53,175 nt of DNA from Rhizobium sp. L43 (GCF_002531725.1 NZ_NWSQ01000036.1:1-53175), one strand, 5' to 3'; shown: positions 8,626-16,718, numbered from the stretch's first letter. Notes: generated by a model from the letters alone, not told the origin. Numbers and translations are program-made.

Positions 8626-9902
8626 CTCTCGGCGATAGGCTTGTTGAAGCCGCGGAAGCTTTTCAGCGCCAAGGGAAAGAGCGTTGCCGCGAGATAGGCA
8701 AGCCCGGTGAGCAGCAACGCCGCCGCAAGGCCGATCGTGCTGATCAGTGCGCCGCCGACGAGGCCGCCGAAGGGGATGAGGGCAAAGCACAGGGCGGCGT
8801 TCATTGCGGTGACGCGGCCGGTCAGCGGCTTGGGGATGCGCTCGAAAATCACTGCCGACAGGATCGGATTAAGGAAGCCCGAGGCAAATCCTGCGATTGC
8901 CAGGGTGACGAAGATGAGGGTGAGCGGCGCATCCAGCGCAAGGATGAAAAAGCGCGGAAATCCGGTCAGCAGGAAGGCCACGGTAAAGACCATCAGGCGC
9001 GGCATCCGTTCTCCGATCGCAGCGGCAATCGCAGCACCTACGATCGAGGCGCCGGTGAAGGCCGCCAACATCGCCCCCAGCAATTCCGGGCCATGGCCCG
9101 AGCTCTGCGTCCAGACGGGCAGCAGCACTGCCCCATAGGCCTGGTCCAGCAGATTGGTGGTCGCCACCATGACGACGATGCTGACGAGCACCGCATCACC
9201 GCGCAGAAAGCGCCAGCCTTCCCGGAGATCGTCGAGATAAGAGGATATCCCGTCCGGCCGGGCCTCGGGAGTGCTGCGCGGCCCCGGCATGCTGGGCAAC
9301 CCTGGCATGCTTCGCAGCCTGGGCATGCTTTGCAGCCCGGGGATGCCTACGCCCACGATCAGCGCGGCGGCAGCGAAGGTGACGGCATTGACGATGAGCG
9401 CCTGGCCCGGGCCGATCAGGCTGATCAGCGCACCGGCGCCGGCCGCACCCGCCGTCGAGGCCAGCCGCTCGATGGCGCCAATCAGCCCGGTCACCCGCTC
9501 AAGCGGCACATCGGCCAGTTCGGCGATATCGGGCACCATCGCCTGTTTGGCGGCATCGGATGGACCGCGCAGCACACCCATGGCAAAGACAATCGGTAGC
9601 AGGACCGGCATACCAAGCAGGCCGAGCCGGTCGAGCAACGGCACCAGCATCACCACGGCCACCGAGGCGGTGTCGCAGACGACAGCGATGCGCTTCGGGC
9701 CGACGCGGTCGATCAGCGGCCCGCCGAGCGCTTTGGCGAGGACATAGGGCAGCATCTCCATCATCGCCGTCAGCCCTGTCAGAACCGGGTTGCCCGTGGC
9801 GACCAGCACCAGCCAGGGAATGGCGATGGTCGACAGCCGCGTGCCGGAAAGCGAAAGCGTCTCGGCTGCGGCAAGCGCCAGGAAAGGCCGACCCCTTCTC
9901 AT
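8622..9902 (-). CDS. MFS transporter (drug-efflux type)
   Basis: 426 residues with about 12 membrane segments. The N-terminus PFLALAAAETLSLSGTRLS and the DRVGPKRIAVVCD loop between segments 2 and 3 mark a major facilitator of the MFS_3/enterobactin-exporter-like kind. The central cytoplasmic loop carries a short imperfect tandem repeat (units like LRSMPG, LPSMPG, PRSTPE; bases about 9265-9345). Its ATG overlaps the stop of the upstream winged-helix regulator in an ATGA, so the two are translationally coupled and the regulator probably controls the exporter. Substrate unknown. Confidence 0.9.
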   Translation of the reverse strand: MRRGRPFLALAAAETLSLSGTRLSTIAIPWLVLVATGNPVLTGLTAMMEMLPYVLAKALGGPLIDRVGPKRIAVVCDTASVAVVMLVPLLDRLGLLGMPVLLPIVFAMGVLRGPSDAAKQAMVPDIAELADVPLERVTGLIGAIERLASTAGAAGAGALISLIGPGQALIVNAVTFAAAALIVGVGIPGLQSMPRLRSMPGLPSMPGPRSTPEARPDGISSYLDDLREGWRFLRGDAVLVSIVVMVATTNLLDQAYGAVLLPVWTQSSGHGPELLGAMLAAFTGASIVGAAIAAAIGERMPRLMVFTVAFLLTGFPRFFILALDAPLTLIFVTLAIAGFASGFLNPILSAVIFERIPKPLTGRVTAMNAALCFALIPFGGLVGGALISTIGLAAALLLTGLAYLAATLFPLALKSFRGFNKPIAES

Positions 9903-10540
9903 GACTCACCCTCCTCCTCGCGATGCGGGAGCCGGCCCGGATAGGGAAAGGCGTGCAGCATAATCGAGAAAGGCACCATGCCCGGAACGGTCGCCTCGCC
10001 CAAAGGCAGAGCCACCCGCATGGCTTCGAGGATGATGTCGGTCAACTGCCTGGTCAGGGCCTCGGCCTGCTCCGCCGTCATCGGGATGATGACGTCGTTG
10101 GCAGCGCTCGCCTTGCGCCATTCCGCCGGCAGCTCGGCATACTCCTCCAGCGCCTGCTGCATCTGGCCGACCTGCAGGGAGAGTACCGCCTGATTGAAGG
10201 CGAGATCGAGATCGAGCGCTTCGCCCTCGGCCTCGCTTGCCGGCACCGAGGTCAGCTCGTGACTGGCGCGCCACCAGCGGTCGCGCCGCGAAACGTGCGG
10301 CGCCTCCTCGATGAAGCCGTACTGGGCGAGCTGGCGCAGATGATAGCTGGTGGCGCCGCTGTTTAAGCCCAACCGCACTGCCAGCTGCGTCGCCGTGGCG
10401 GGTCCATCGACCCGCAGCATGCCGAGCATGCGCAACCGGACCGGATGCGCCAGCGCCTTCAACGCGGTCGGATCGGGCACCACGCGGCTGATGGTTCGGG
10501 GTGCTGTGACGGATTGAGGCTGCGGGCGCGGTGTTTTCAT
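9899..10540 (-). CDS. ArsR-like winged-helix regulator of the MFS exporter
   Basis: 213 residues. The DNA-binding domain is at about 25-105 (ALKALAHPVRLRMLGMLR, ATQLAVRLGLNSGATSYHLRQL, YGFIEEAP). No Cys metal site of the classical ArsR kind is present. The C-terminal half is helical and may bind a ligand. The gene is coupled to the MFS gene by a 4-base overlap. A perfect 20-base palindrome lies 15 bases upstream of the ATG, and there is no clear ribosome binding site, so the message may be nearly leaderless. I infer autorepression and ligand-triggered export. Confidence 0.9.
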   Translation of the reverse strand: MKTPRPQPQSVTAPRTISRVVPDPTALKALAHPVRLRMLGMLRVDGPATATQLAVRLGLNSGATSYHLRQLAQYGFIEEAPHVSRRDRWWRASHELTSVPASEAEGEALDLDLAFNQAVLSLQVGQMQQALEEYAELPAEWRKASAANDVIIPMTAEQAEALTRQLTDIILEAMRVALPLGEATVPGMVPFSIMLHAFPYPGRLPHREEEGES

Positions 10541-10555
10541 GCTCGAAGCGTACTA

Positions 10556-10596
10556 TTGCAAAGATATCTTTGCAAATTTTTCTTTGTAAAGATATC
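10556..10596. promoter_or_regulatory. Palindromic operator upstream of the winged-helix/MFS pair
   Basis: TTGCAAAGATATCTTTGCAA at 10556-10575 is a perfect 20-base palindrome. TTGTAAAGATATC at 10584-10596 repeats 12 of its first 13 bases 28 bases away. The first copy sits 15 bases upstream of the ATG at 10540 (minus strand), where a repressor would block the promoter. Probable binding site for the regulator it precedes. Confidence 0.75.
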
Positions 10597-10612
10597 GGCG
10601 CCTGCCCGCGGC

Positions 10613-11725
10613 TCAATCGGCCGGCAGCGTGAACACCGCACAAGGCTGGGCGATGCCGCGCAAGCTGTGCTCTCCGAGCGGCATCAGCTTCGTCGTCGTA
10701 TTCGCTGCCACCGCACCCGAGATCAGCACGCTTCGGCCGAGCGGCTTGCACAGCCCTTCCAGCCGGCTGACCAGATTGACCGCGGGGCCGATGGCGGTAA
10801 AGTCCAGCCGATCGGCAGCGCCGATATTGCCCCACAGGATCTCGCCGAAATGCAGTGCTGCGCCGAAGGGCAGCGGCGCCAGCCCCTGCGCCTGGCGCAC
10901 CTGGTCGAGATGGGCCATGCCGGCACGGCTGGCGGCGACCGCTCGAAGGGCGGCCTCGCAGGCCTCGCGATCCCCTCGGGCGGCGTCGCCCTCGCCCGAC
11001 GCGGCCGTGACCGGAAAGATCGCCAGCACGCCGTCGCCGATGAATTTCAGCACCTCGCCGCCGAACGCGTGCACGGCGCCGGCGATACGGTCGAACCAGG
11101 CGTCCAGGGCTGATATCATCACATGAGGCTCGGTCACCTCGGAGAGTGCGGTGAAATCGCGCAGATCGGCACAGAGAAGGGCGGCGCGGATGGTCTCGCC
11201 GGTGCCGCGGGCAAGCGCGCCGGCCTGCACCCGGGCGGCGCTGCGCCGGCCGAGATAGGCTTCGAGCAGCGCGGCCCGGGCCTCCCGCGCCGCCAAAGCG
11301 GCGAGCGGCGCTGCGGCAAAACGCGCGACCTCGCAGAGCCGGCTGGCCTCGGCCGGGCTGAATGCGCTGTTCCCTGCCGCGTGGGAAGGCCCCGCCCAGC
11401 CAAGCAGCGGGGCATCCGATGCCTGATTGTCCCGCCCGATCCTGGTCTCCCACACCGAGCCGAGCCCGGCCAGCCACTCGCGCCCGGCCTCGCTTTGCGG
11501 AGCCGCAGCAAAGGCCAACGCCTCGATGACGGCTCCGGTCTCGGCCCGCCACAGCCAGGTGCGCCGCGCGATGATCGGATGCGGCACCGAAAGCGTCAGC
11601 GCACCGCCGGAAAGCGGCAGGCCGTCAGCCAGCAACCGGCGCCCGAGCTCGGCCAGAAACCGTTCGGGACCCGGCGAGGCACCGGCCTCGTCAACCAGCC
11701 AGGCAAGAGGAGATGGCAGATCCAT
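10613..11725 (-). CDS. Soluble class III adenylate/guanylate cyclase
   Basis: 370 residues without membrane segments. The N-terminal 175 residues are an uncharacterised sensor region. The catalytic domain runs about 180-365: LLCADLRDFTALSE (first metal Asp), EVLKFIGDGVLAIF (substrate Lys and second metal Asp), ILWGNIGAADRLDFTAIGPAVNLVSRLE (substrate Asp, transition-state Asn and Arg). All key residues are present, so it should be active; the Lys/Asp pair favours ATP. ATG at 11725 is chosen; GTG at 11743 is possible. It lies alone, convergent with nothing close, 38 bases from the operator of the next operon. Confidence 0.9.
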   Translation of the reverse strand: MDLPSPLAWLVDEAGASPGPERFLAELGRRLLADGLPLSGGALTLSVPHPIIARRTWLWRAETGAVIEALAFAAAPQSEAGREWLAGLGSVWETRIGRDNQASDAPLLGWAGPSHAAGNSAFSPAEASRLCEVARFAAAPLAALAAREARAALLEAYLGRRSAARVQAGALARGTGETIRAALLCADLRDFTALSEVTEPHVMISALDAWFDRIAGAVHAFGGEVLKFIGDGVLAIFPVTAASGEGDAARGDREACEAALRAVAASRAGMAHLDQVRQAQGLAPLPFGAALHFGEILWGNIGAADRLDFTAIGPAVNLVSRLEGLCKPLGRSVLISGAVAANTTTKLMPLGEHSLRGIAQPCAVFTLPAD

Positions 11726-11743
11726 ATCGCGATGATGGCACAC

Positions 11744-12001
11744 GCCTCAGGGCACCCGCAAGCCGACCTCCCCTGAGATAACGGCCTGCAATCCCGCCTG
11801 TTCGTGAAGACATCTCTCTCGACGCAAGGGGCGCTCCGCAAAGGACGCCCACATCCCTGTCAAAAAAGAGCTCACGGCGATGGAAAACAGAAAATAAACA
11901 CTTTAAAATTGCGCGGTTTTGATTCCATTATGGAGCCATTCGTCATCGTGTGATTGAGGGGTACGATATTCTGGCCGAAAGATCCGCTGGATGGGAATGA
12001 T
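11744..12001. other. Intergenic region without recognised gene
   Basis: Divergent gap between the cyclase and a small gene. AT-richer around 11885-11940, where promoters are likely. No gene, terminator or clear palindrome seen. Confidence 0.4.
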
Positions 12002-12181
12002 ATGGCACTGCTGACATCGATCCTTCGGCGGTGGTGCGAAAGGTATCAGGTCGAGCTGAAGGCGGAAGAGAGCAGCCGCAAGGCGAAGGAACTTATCGAA
12101 TGGTATGAATTCGGCGTCAAGGATCCGATCGAGCTCGAAGAACTCATCGACGGCGAACACTGGCTCATCAGCAAGATCTGA
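12002..12181 (+). CDS. Small hypothetical protein (59 aa)
   Basis: Begins MALLTSILRRWCERYQVELK and is amphipathic helical, acidic toward the C-terminus (KDPIELEELIDGEHW). Codon use fits the neighbours, which favours a real gene. A TTG start at 11954 would add 16 residues. I do not recognise a family; no catalytic motif is visible. It is an orphan between two leftward genes. Confidence 0.55.
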   Translation: MALLTSILRRWCERYQVELKAEESSRKAKELIEWYEFGVKDPIELEELIDGEHWLISKI

Positions 12182-12211
12182 CCGAACCGGACAATTGCCG
12201 GCTTGCATGCG

Positions 12212-12241
12212 AAAAGGCCGGGCGAAACATCGCACCGGCCC
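12212..12241 (-). terminator. Rho-independent terminator of the GCG_CRPN-like gene
   Basis: On the minus strand, GGCCGGTGCGA pairs with TTTCGCCCGGCC and is followed by TTTT. It lies about 30 bases after the stop of the leftward gene at 12269. The stem is almost the same as that of the hairpin at 50349-50378. Confidence 0.65.
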
Positions 12242-12268
12242 CTCCATATTTACCTCTGAATGAAGCCC

Positions 12269-12577
12269 TTAGTAGTCATCACGCCAGCGGCGGTCGCGCT
12301 CCCAGCGCCGCTCATGGCGCCAGCGCGGGCCATCCCAATCCCGGTGACGCCGCTCCCAGCCCCAGCGGGGCGGACCACCGTAGAAAGCGACCGGCGGCGG
12401 GCGGCGCCAGTTTCGCCGGCATTCGCCCCAGCGCGTCAGGTGCCAGCCGCGACCGCAGGCGTAGTCGACCTTTGTGACAGTGCTCTCAACTTTGATCGTC
12501 GCGCTCGGCATCGCCTGCGCCGTGCCGATCGAAAGGCTGCCAGCGAGCAAGGCAGCCGCGATAGAAAGTGCCTTCAT
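12269..12577 (-). CDS. Small secreted Arg/Trp-rich protein, GCG_CRPN-like
   Basis: 102 residues. ATG at 12577 follows GGAGTTCGTT. A signal peptide (KALSIAAALLAGSLSIGTAQA) precedes a conserved core with ACGRGWHLTRWGECRRN, which matches the GCG-CRPN prefix motif known from small secreted proteins of rhizobia (GCGxGxHxxxxGxCxxN). The rest is an Arg/Trp/Asp/Pro-rich tail (RRHRDWDGPRWRHERRWERD). The two Cys may form a disulphide. Function of the family is not established. A terminator follows at 12212-12241. Confidence 0.8.
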   Translation of the reverse strand: MKALSIAAALLAGSLSIGTAQAMPSATIKVESTVTKVDYACGRGWHLTRWGECRRNWRRPPPVAFYGGPPRWGWERRHRDWDGPRWRHERRWERDRRWRDDY

Positions 12578-12762
12578 AACGAACTCCAATTCAATCCAGC
12601 CGTGACCACCTTAGGTCCGCCAAATTGAACTGGAGATGAACTGCGTGTTCATGTCTGCGGGAGAAAAAGAAGCGCTTTCGGACGGCCGATTGGAGCGCCG
12701 GTCGGCAATTTTCCCCACTGCGGCAAACACTTCCAGCAACCCCGCTGCCGACGGAAAACCGT

Positions 12763-13209
12763 TCATGTCCTGCCGTAAAAAGGGTCGGGACCTGGGTCAC
12801 GCCCGGCGGCGACCTCGGTCAGCCGCCCGAGATAATGGGCCCAGCCTTCCGCATGGCCGGCGCATTGATCGGCACTCGGCAGGCCGCTATGCGTGAGCCG
12901 CAGCAGCGTTCCGCCGCCCTGCTCGATCAGGTCGATCTCGACCAGGCTGGATCCCGGCGGCACCACCTCGCTGCCGTCCCAGCCGAAGCTGTAGGCAAGG
13001 CGATGAACCGGCACCACCTCGCGAAACGAACCGCGCGCAAAGCGGGCGCCGGTGACGTTGACGAGATAGAGCCCGCCGGGCTGCGGCTCGACCTGCGCCT
13101 GCGTTCCCATCCAGCGCAGGATCTTTTCCGGGTCGGTCATCAGCGCAAACACGGCAGCCGGCGGCGCTGCGATATGCGCTTCGCGGTGAACGACGAAAGC
13201 TTCAGGCAT
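12763..13209 (-). CDS. SRPBCC (AHSA1/START-like) family protein
   Basis: 148 residues. ATG at 13209 has GGGAGA just upstream; a longer frame to 13332 is unsupported. The N-terminus VHREAHIAAPPAAVFALMTDPEKILRWMG and the C-terminus TLLRLTHSGLPSADQCAGHAEGWAHYLGRL are typical of the Aha1/CalC-like branch. These proteins form a helix-grip cavity for hydrophobic ligands. No partner gene is adjacent, so the role is open. Confidence 0.88.
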   Translation of the reverse strand: MPEAFVVHREAHIAAPPAAVFALMTDPEKILRWMGTQAQVEPQPGGLYLVNVTGARFARGSFREVVPVHRLAYSFGWDGSEVVPPGSSLVEIDLIEQGGGTLLRLTHSGLPSADQCAGHAEGWAHYLGRLTEVAAGRDPGPDPFYGRT

Positions 13210-13517
13210 CACGATCTCCCATGGTTGCTGCTCTGCCTCGCCTCGAGCGAAGACGGCGTATCCTGTTCCGTCCTGTTGTTCTGACGTGGATGTCCTCACC
13301 GGAGCATGTAGGCGCGCGCCCATCGTCAGCAAGAGGGATCGCCTGTCGCGATCGACGGACGCCCGCCAGCGCCCGGAGCAAAAACGCCGAAGAGAGCCTC
13401 AGGATGAGGGACCGTGGAGGATGCCGTGCCGCTAATGAGGTGCGTGGAAAACAACTGGTCGCCGCTAAATCATTTCCTCCTATTGCCAGTCCCTCACCTT
13501 CCCCCTATTGTCCCCGC
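13210..13517. other. Intergenic region ahead of the FMN riboswitch
   Basis: About 300 bases between the leftward SRPBCC gene and the riboswitch. Promoters for both directions must lie here; no gene is supported. Confidence 0.4.
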
Positions 13518-13654
13518 CGTTCTCAGGGCGGGGTGAAAGTCCCTACCGGCGGTATGCAATTCCAGTTGCGAGCCCGCGAGCGCCTTCTTCGGAAGGGTCA
13601 GCAGATCAGGTGAGATGCCTGAGCCGACGGTCATAGTCCGGATGAAAGAGAACG
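13518..13654 (+). ncRNA. FMN riboswitch (RFN element)
   Basis: The conserved RFN blocks are all visible in order: CGTTCTCAGGGCGGGGTGAA, TCCCTACCGGCGGTA, then AGCCCGCGAGCG, CAGCAGATCAGGTGAGATGC, GAGCCGACGGTCATAGTCCG and GATGAAAGAGAACG. The closing helix P1 is CGTTCTC (13518-13524) with GAGAACG (13648-13654). It sits 82 bases upstream of the lumazine synthase start. No T-run follows, so control is probably at translation initiation through the AAAGGAG at 13724-13730. Confidence 0.97.
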
Positions 13655-13736
13655 TGCGTTCCTGCCGCCCTTGCGGGCTGTCGGGGACGTTCGTGATCGC
13701 CTTGGGTGATGTGTCTGTTCGCCAAAGGAGATTACC

Positions 13737-14171
13737 GTGACACCCACCCGTTATGCCTTTATCAAAGCCAGCTGGCACGCCGACATCGTCGACCGCGCCC
13801 TTGACGGCTTCTACCAGCTCATTCCGGCCGAGCAGGTCGATGTGTTCGATGTTCCCGGCGCATTCGAAATGCCGCTGCTGTCGCGCGACCTTGCTGCAAC
13901 CGGGCGCTACGGCGCCGTTATTGCCGCCGCCTTCGTCGTCGACGGCGGAATTTACCGCCACGAATTCGTCGCCCAGGCCGTCGTCGATGGGCTGATGCGC
14001 GCCGGCATGGATACCGGCGTACCGGTGCTGTCGGTTTCGCTGACGCCGCATCAATATCAGGAAACCGAACACCATAAGCAGATCTACCGCGCGCATTTCG
14101 TCGAGAAAGGGCGCGAGGCTGCAAAGGCGGCTTTGACGATCGGCAAAACGCGCGCCGCTCTTGCCGCGTAA
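13737..14171 (+). CDS. ribH: 6,7-dimethyl-8-ribityllumazine synthase, RibH2 type
   Basis: 144 residues. GTG start at 13737 with AAAGGAG seven bases before it. It condenses 5-amino-6-ribitylaminouracil with 3,4-dihydroxy-2-butanone 4-phosphate, the penultimate step of riboflavin synthesis. YAFIKASWHADIVDRA, FDVPGAFEMPLLSRDLA, AAFVVDGGIYRHEFVAQAV and PVLSVSLTPHQY match the type II (RibH2) enzymes of Brucella and rhizobia rather than the icosahedral RibH1. The preceding FMN riboswitch implies repression by FMN. No other riboflavin genes are adjacent, as expected for stand-alone ribH2. Confidence 0.95.
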   Translation: MTPTRYAFIKASWHADIVDRALDGFYQLIPAEQVDVFDVPGAFEMPLLSRDLAATGRYGAVIAAAFVVDGGIYRHEFVAQAVVDGLMRAGMDTGVPVLSVSLTPHQYQETEHHKQIYRAHFVEKGREAAKAALTIGKTRAALAA

Positions 14172-14222
14172 GGATATTCATTTCCCCGCGCCGGCTCGAC
14201 GAGCCGCAGAGTGACGGACGAA

Positions 14223-14247
14223 GACGGCGGGAACCGGTTCCGCCGTC
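14223..14247. terminator. Strong GC hairpin downstream of ribH
   Basis: GACGGCGGGAACC pairs with GGTTCCGCCGTC with one bulged G. It lies 52 bases after the ribH stop. There is no T-run, so a transcription-end role is only likely, not shown. Confidence 0.4.
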
Positions 14248-14439
14248 TCATCGGACCGGCAGATCCTGCCACCCCAGTCGGGTCCGCCATCTCAAGCGAC
14301 GCCTTGCCTTGCAGCGGAATCCGCCAAAACGGTTCAATACCGACAGAATAATTGATTCGACGCCCTTGCCGCGCTGTGGTCCACTGACCGCCGACATGTA
14401 TCGCCATTCTTAATGCGTCCAAACCTCAAGGAGCTGAAG

Positions 14440-15129
14440 ATGAGCAATGCAATGCGCAGTGAAACCCCCATCGAGACCCCGAATACACGGCCCGTCGACA
14501 CCAAGCTGGAAGTGATCGTCATTCCCGTTGCCGACGTCGACCGCGCCAAACGATTTTATGACGGCCTGGGCTGGCGGCTCGACGCCGACTTTGCCAATGA
14601 CGCCGATTTCCGCGTGATCCAGTTTACCCCGCCGGGCTCCGGCTGCGCGATCATCTTCGGCAAGAACGTCACCGCGGCGGCACCCGGCTCCGCCCAGGGT
14701 CTCTACCTTGTTGTCTCCGATATCGAGGCCGCCCGCCGCGATCTCATCGCTCGCGGCATCGACGTGAGCGAAGTGTTCCATGACGCTGCCGGCGTCTATG
14801 CCGGCAAGGACGAACCCTATCTCTTCGGACGGCTGCGCGTCGCCGGCCGCGATCCCGAGCACCGCAGCTACCGCTCCTTCGCCTCGTTCAAGGATCCCGA
14901 CGGCAACGGCTGGCTGTTCCAGGAAGTCACCACGCGACTGCCCGGACGCATCGACGCCGACGAGACGAAATTCACGACGTCAAACGAGCTTGCGTCAGCA
15001 CTGCGCCGCGCGGCAATCGCCCACGGCGAACACGAGAAGCGAAACGGCGGCAAGCATGATGAAGGCTGGCCGGACTGGTACGCCGAATACATGGTCAGCG
15101 AGCAGGCCGGCAAGCAGCTGCCGTTGTAG
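14440..15129 (+). CDS. VOC-family glyoxalase/dioxygenase-like protein
   Basis: 229 residues. ATG at 14440 with AAGGAG upstream. The first 125 residues are a vicinal oxygen chelate domain (KLEVIVIPVADVDRAKRFYDGLGWRLDAD, GLYLVVSDIEAARRDLIARG, SFKDPDGNGWLFQEV). The C-terminal 75 residues are a helical segment (ASALRRAAIAHGEHEK, WPDWYAEYMV) often fused to this VOC subgroup. Substrate unknown. It stands alone on this strand. Confidence 0.88.
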   Translation: MSNAMRSETPIETPNTRPVDTKLEVIVIPVADVDRAKRFYDGLGWRLDADFANDADFRVIQFTPPGSGCAIIFGKNVTAAAPGSAQGLYLVVSDIEAARRDLIARGIDVSEVFHDAAGVYAGKDEPYLFGRLRVAGRDPEHRSYRSFASFKDPDGNGWLFQEVTTRLPGRIDADETKFTTSNELASALRRAAIAHGEHEKRNGGKHDEGWPDWYAEYMVSEQAGKQLPL

Positions 15130-15262
15130 GCAAGGCGAGGTCGTCACCACCGGCACTCACGAGCGCCTCACCCCGAAGTGCCCCTCGCGATGCTCCAACG
15201 GCGACGCGGGCGCTCTGGACGTCAAATAAAGGCAAGGAGCGTTGCCGCCTCGTGAGTCGACC

Positions 15263-15800
15263 TCAGCCGCCATACCACATTCGCCGCAACAGATGATCGC
15301 CGCGGACAAGCTGGTGATAGAGCGCGGCACCGGCATGGAAGACCAGCAGGCCGACCAGCAGGAAGGCGCCGAGCCCATGCGGGCCGCGCGGCGGATAGGC
15401 AGTGAAATCAGGCAGCATGGCGCCGGGCGCCCCGAAAACCGCCGGAGCCGCACCGCTGAGGATCATCATGCCGATGCCGCTGGCGACCATACCGAGAATG
15501 AAGATGTAGAAGGCGCCGTGGACAAAGCGCGAGGCGCTCCTGCCAGCGAGGCGATGCCTCCACCGGCGCAGGCTTGCGATCGAAACGCCACCACCAGACA
15601 ATGCGAAGAGCTGTGAGAAGCAGGACGACGATCGCCACCGGAATGTGGAAGCGCAGCAACCCGGCCTTGGTGGCCGCATCCATGGCGTTGGCGGCCCGGA
15701 AGCCGGAGCCGAGCAGCGCCAGGATCAGAACCGCGCTCAGCCAGTGGATCGAGACCGCTATTGCGCCATAGCGATCAGGCCTGCTCTTCAACATCTCCAT
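15263..15800 (-). pseudogene. Cytochrome b561, frameshifted
   Basis: Two overlapping leftward frames together make one cytochrome b561 of about 180 residues. The first (from 15800) gives MEMLKSRPDRYGAIAVSIHW to SPRWQERLA with two membrane segments. The second (down to 15263) continues RFVHGAFYIFILGMVASG to LVRGDHLLRRMWYGG with the other two. The junction lies at about 15521-15540, where a GC run looks two bases short (or one extra). All four haem-ligand His candidates are present across the two parts. So this is either a fresh mutation or a sequence error. It overlaps the MarR stop by 26 bases and was probably its partner in an operon. Confidence 0.8.
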
Positions 15801-16251
15801 GTCCTTCCAGTTTGTTGCGCAGCGCCTTCATGACGGCATGCGTGGTTTTGAGATCCTCGACCTGAAGCCCTTCCGAGAGCATGTCGACCCACGGGGCCTG
15901 CAGGCGCATGGCGGTTTCATATGCCTGGTTTCCCTTGTCCGTCAGGGCGACGAGCTGCGCCCGCCGGTGATGCGGATTGGGCTGGAACACCAGAAGCCCC
16001 TCCTTCTCCAGATCGTTGACGATACGCTGAACGTTCTGGCGGTTGGCGCCCATGTCGCGCGCCAGCCATGCGACCGGCTGTGGCCGGCCTGCTGTGACGA
16101 CGGTGCCGAGGACATGCCAGCGGGCGCTGGTCAGGCCGAGCCCGTCGACGAGCTTGTCGCCCGCGTTGATCATCCGGTTGTTGAGCCGGAAGAGATCCAG
16201 AATGAGGTCGGTCAAGGCTGTTCCAGCCGGGCTTCGTTGAGGCTTGGACAT
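15775..16251 (-). CDS. MarR-family transcriptional regulator
   Basis: 158 residues. The winged helix is at about 40-110 (SARWHVLGTVVTAGRPQPVAWLARDMGANRQNVQRIVNDLEKEGLLVFQPNPHHRRAQLVALTDKG), with flanking dimer helices. It is divergent from the ABM monooxygenase gene across a 98-base gap holding dyad repeats (16271-16288, 16315-16328), the likely operators. Downstream and overlapping is the frameshifted cytochrome b561. MarR proteins of this kind usually respond to phenolics or oxidants; the ligand here is unknown. Confidence 0.92.
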   Translation of the reverse strand: MSKPQRSPAGTALTDLILDLFRLNNRMINAGDKLVDGLGLTSARWHVLGTVVTAGRPQPVAWLARDMGANRQNVQRIVNDLEKEGLLVFQPNPHHRRAQLVALTDKGNQAYETAMRLQAPWVDMLSEGLQVEDLKTTHAVMKALRNKLEGHGDVEEQA

Positions 16252-16270
16252 TTGTCACCATGTATCTATA

Positions 16271-16328
16271 TTGACATTATGATGTCAAAGGAAATATGTA
16301 TCCTTATCACCAGATTGACATCATGTAA
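16271..16328. promoter_or_regulatory. Dyad repeats between marR-type and ABM genes
   Basis: TTGACATTATGATGTCAA (16271-16288) is a near-perfect dyad. TTGACATCATGTAA (16315-16328) repeats its half-site. Both lie between divergent starts at 16251 and 16350. Probable operators for the MarR regulator. Confidence 0.6.
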
Positions 16329-16349
16329 CCAAATCAGATGGAGTCGACC

Positions 16350-16718
16350 ATGTCGCTCATGCGCCCGATGGACCCTGCCTTCCCGATCGATCGTCAAATC
16401 GCACTCGATGCGTCCGCGATCGTCCTCATCAACCTCTTCACACTCGACAAGGCCGATGAGCAGGCTTTCCTTGATGCCTGGCAGGCCGATGCAGCTTTCA
16501 TGAAACGGCAGCCGGGCTTCATCTCCACCCAGCTGCATCGCGCCATCGGCGAAAGTCCTGCCTATCTCAACTACGCCGTCTGGGAATCGACCGCCGAGTT
16601 CAGGGCGGCATTCTCGCATCCGGAGTTCAGGGCGAAGCTCTCCTCCTACCCCTCCTCCGCCATCGCCTCCCCGCATCTCTTCCAGAAGGTCGCGGTTCCC
16701 GGCATCTGCGTCGCGTAG
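16350..16718 (+). CDS. Antibiotic biosynthesis monooxygenase (ABM) domain protein
   Basis: 122 residues. GGAG six bases before the ATG at 16350 decides the start; ATG at 16338 is less well placed. A dimeric ferredoxin-like fold is indicated by IVLINLFTLDKADEQAFLDAW, FMKRQPGFISTQLHRAI and YLNYAVWESTAEFRAAFSHPEF. ABM proteins oxidise quinone-like compounds or haem without a cofactor. Divergent from the MarR gene and likely repressed by it. Confidence 0.87.
   Translation: MSLMRPMDPAFPIDRQIALDASAIVLINLFTLDKADEQAFLDAWQADAAFMKRQPGFISTQLHRAIGESPAYLNYAVWESTAEFRAAFSHPEFRAKLSSYPSSAIASPHLFQKVAVPGICVA

Noticed and set aside
9906..11552. 548-codon minus-strand frame running through the cyclase and winged-helix genes
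   Set aside because: It is the wrong frame of two well-supported genes and crosses their operator palindrome; composition is extremely Arg/Gly-rich.
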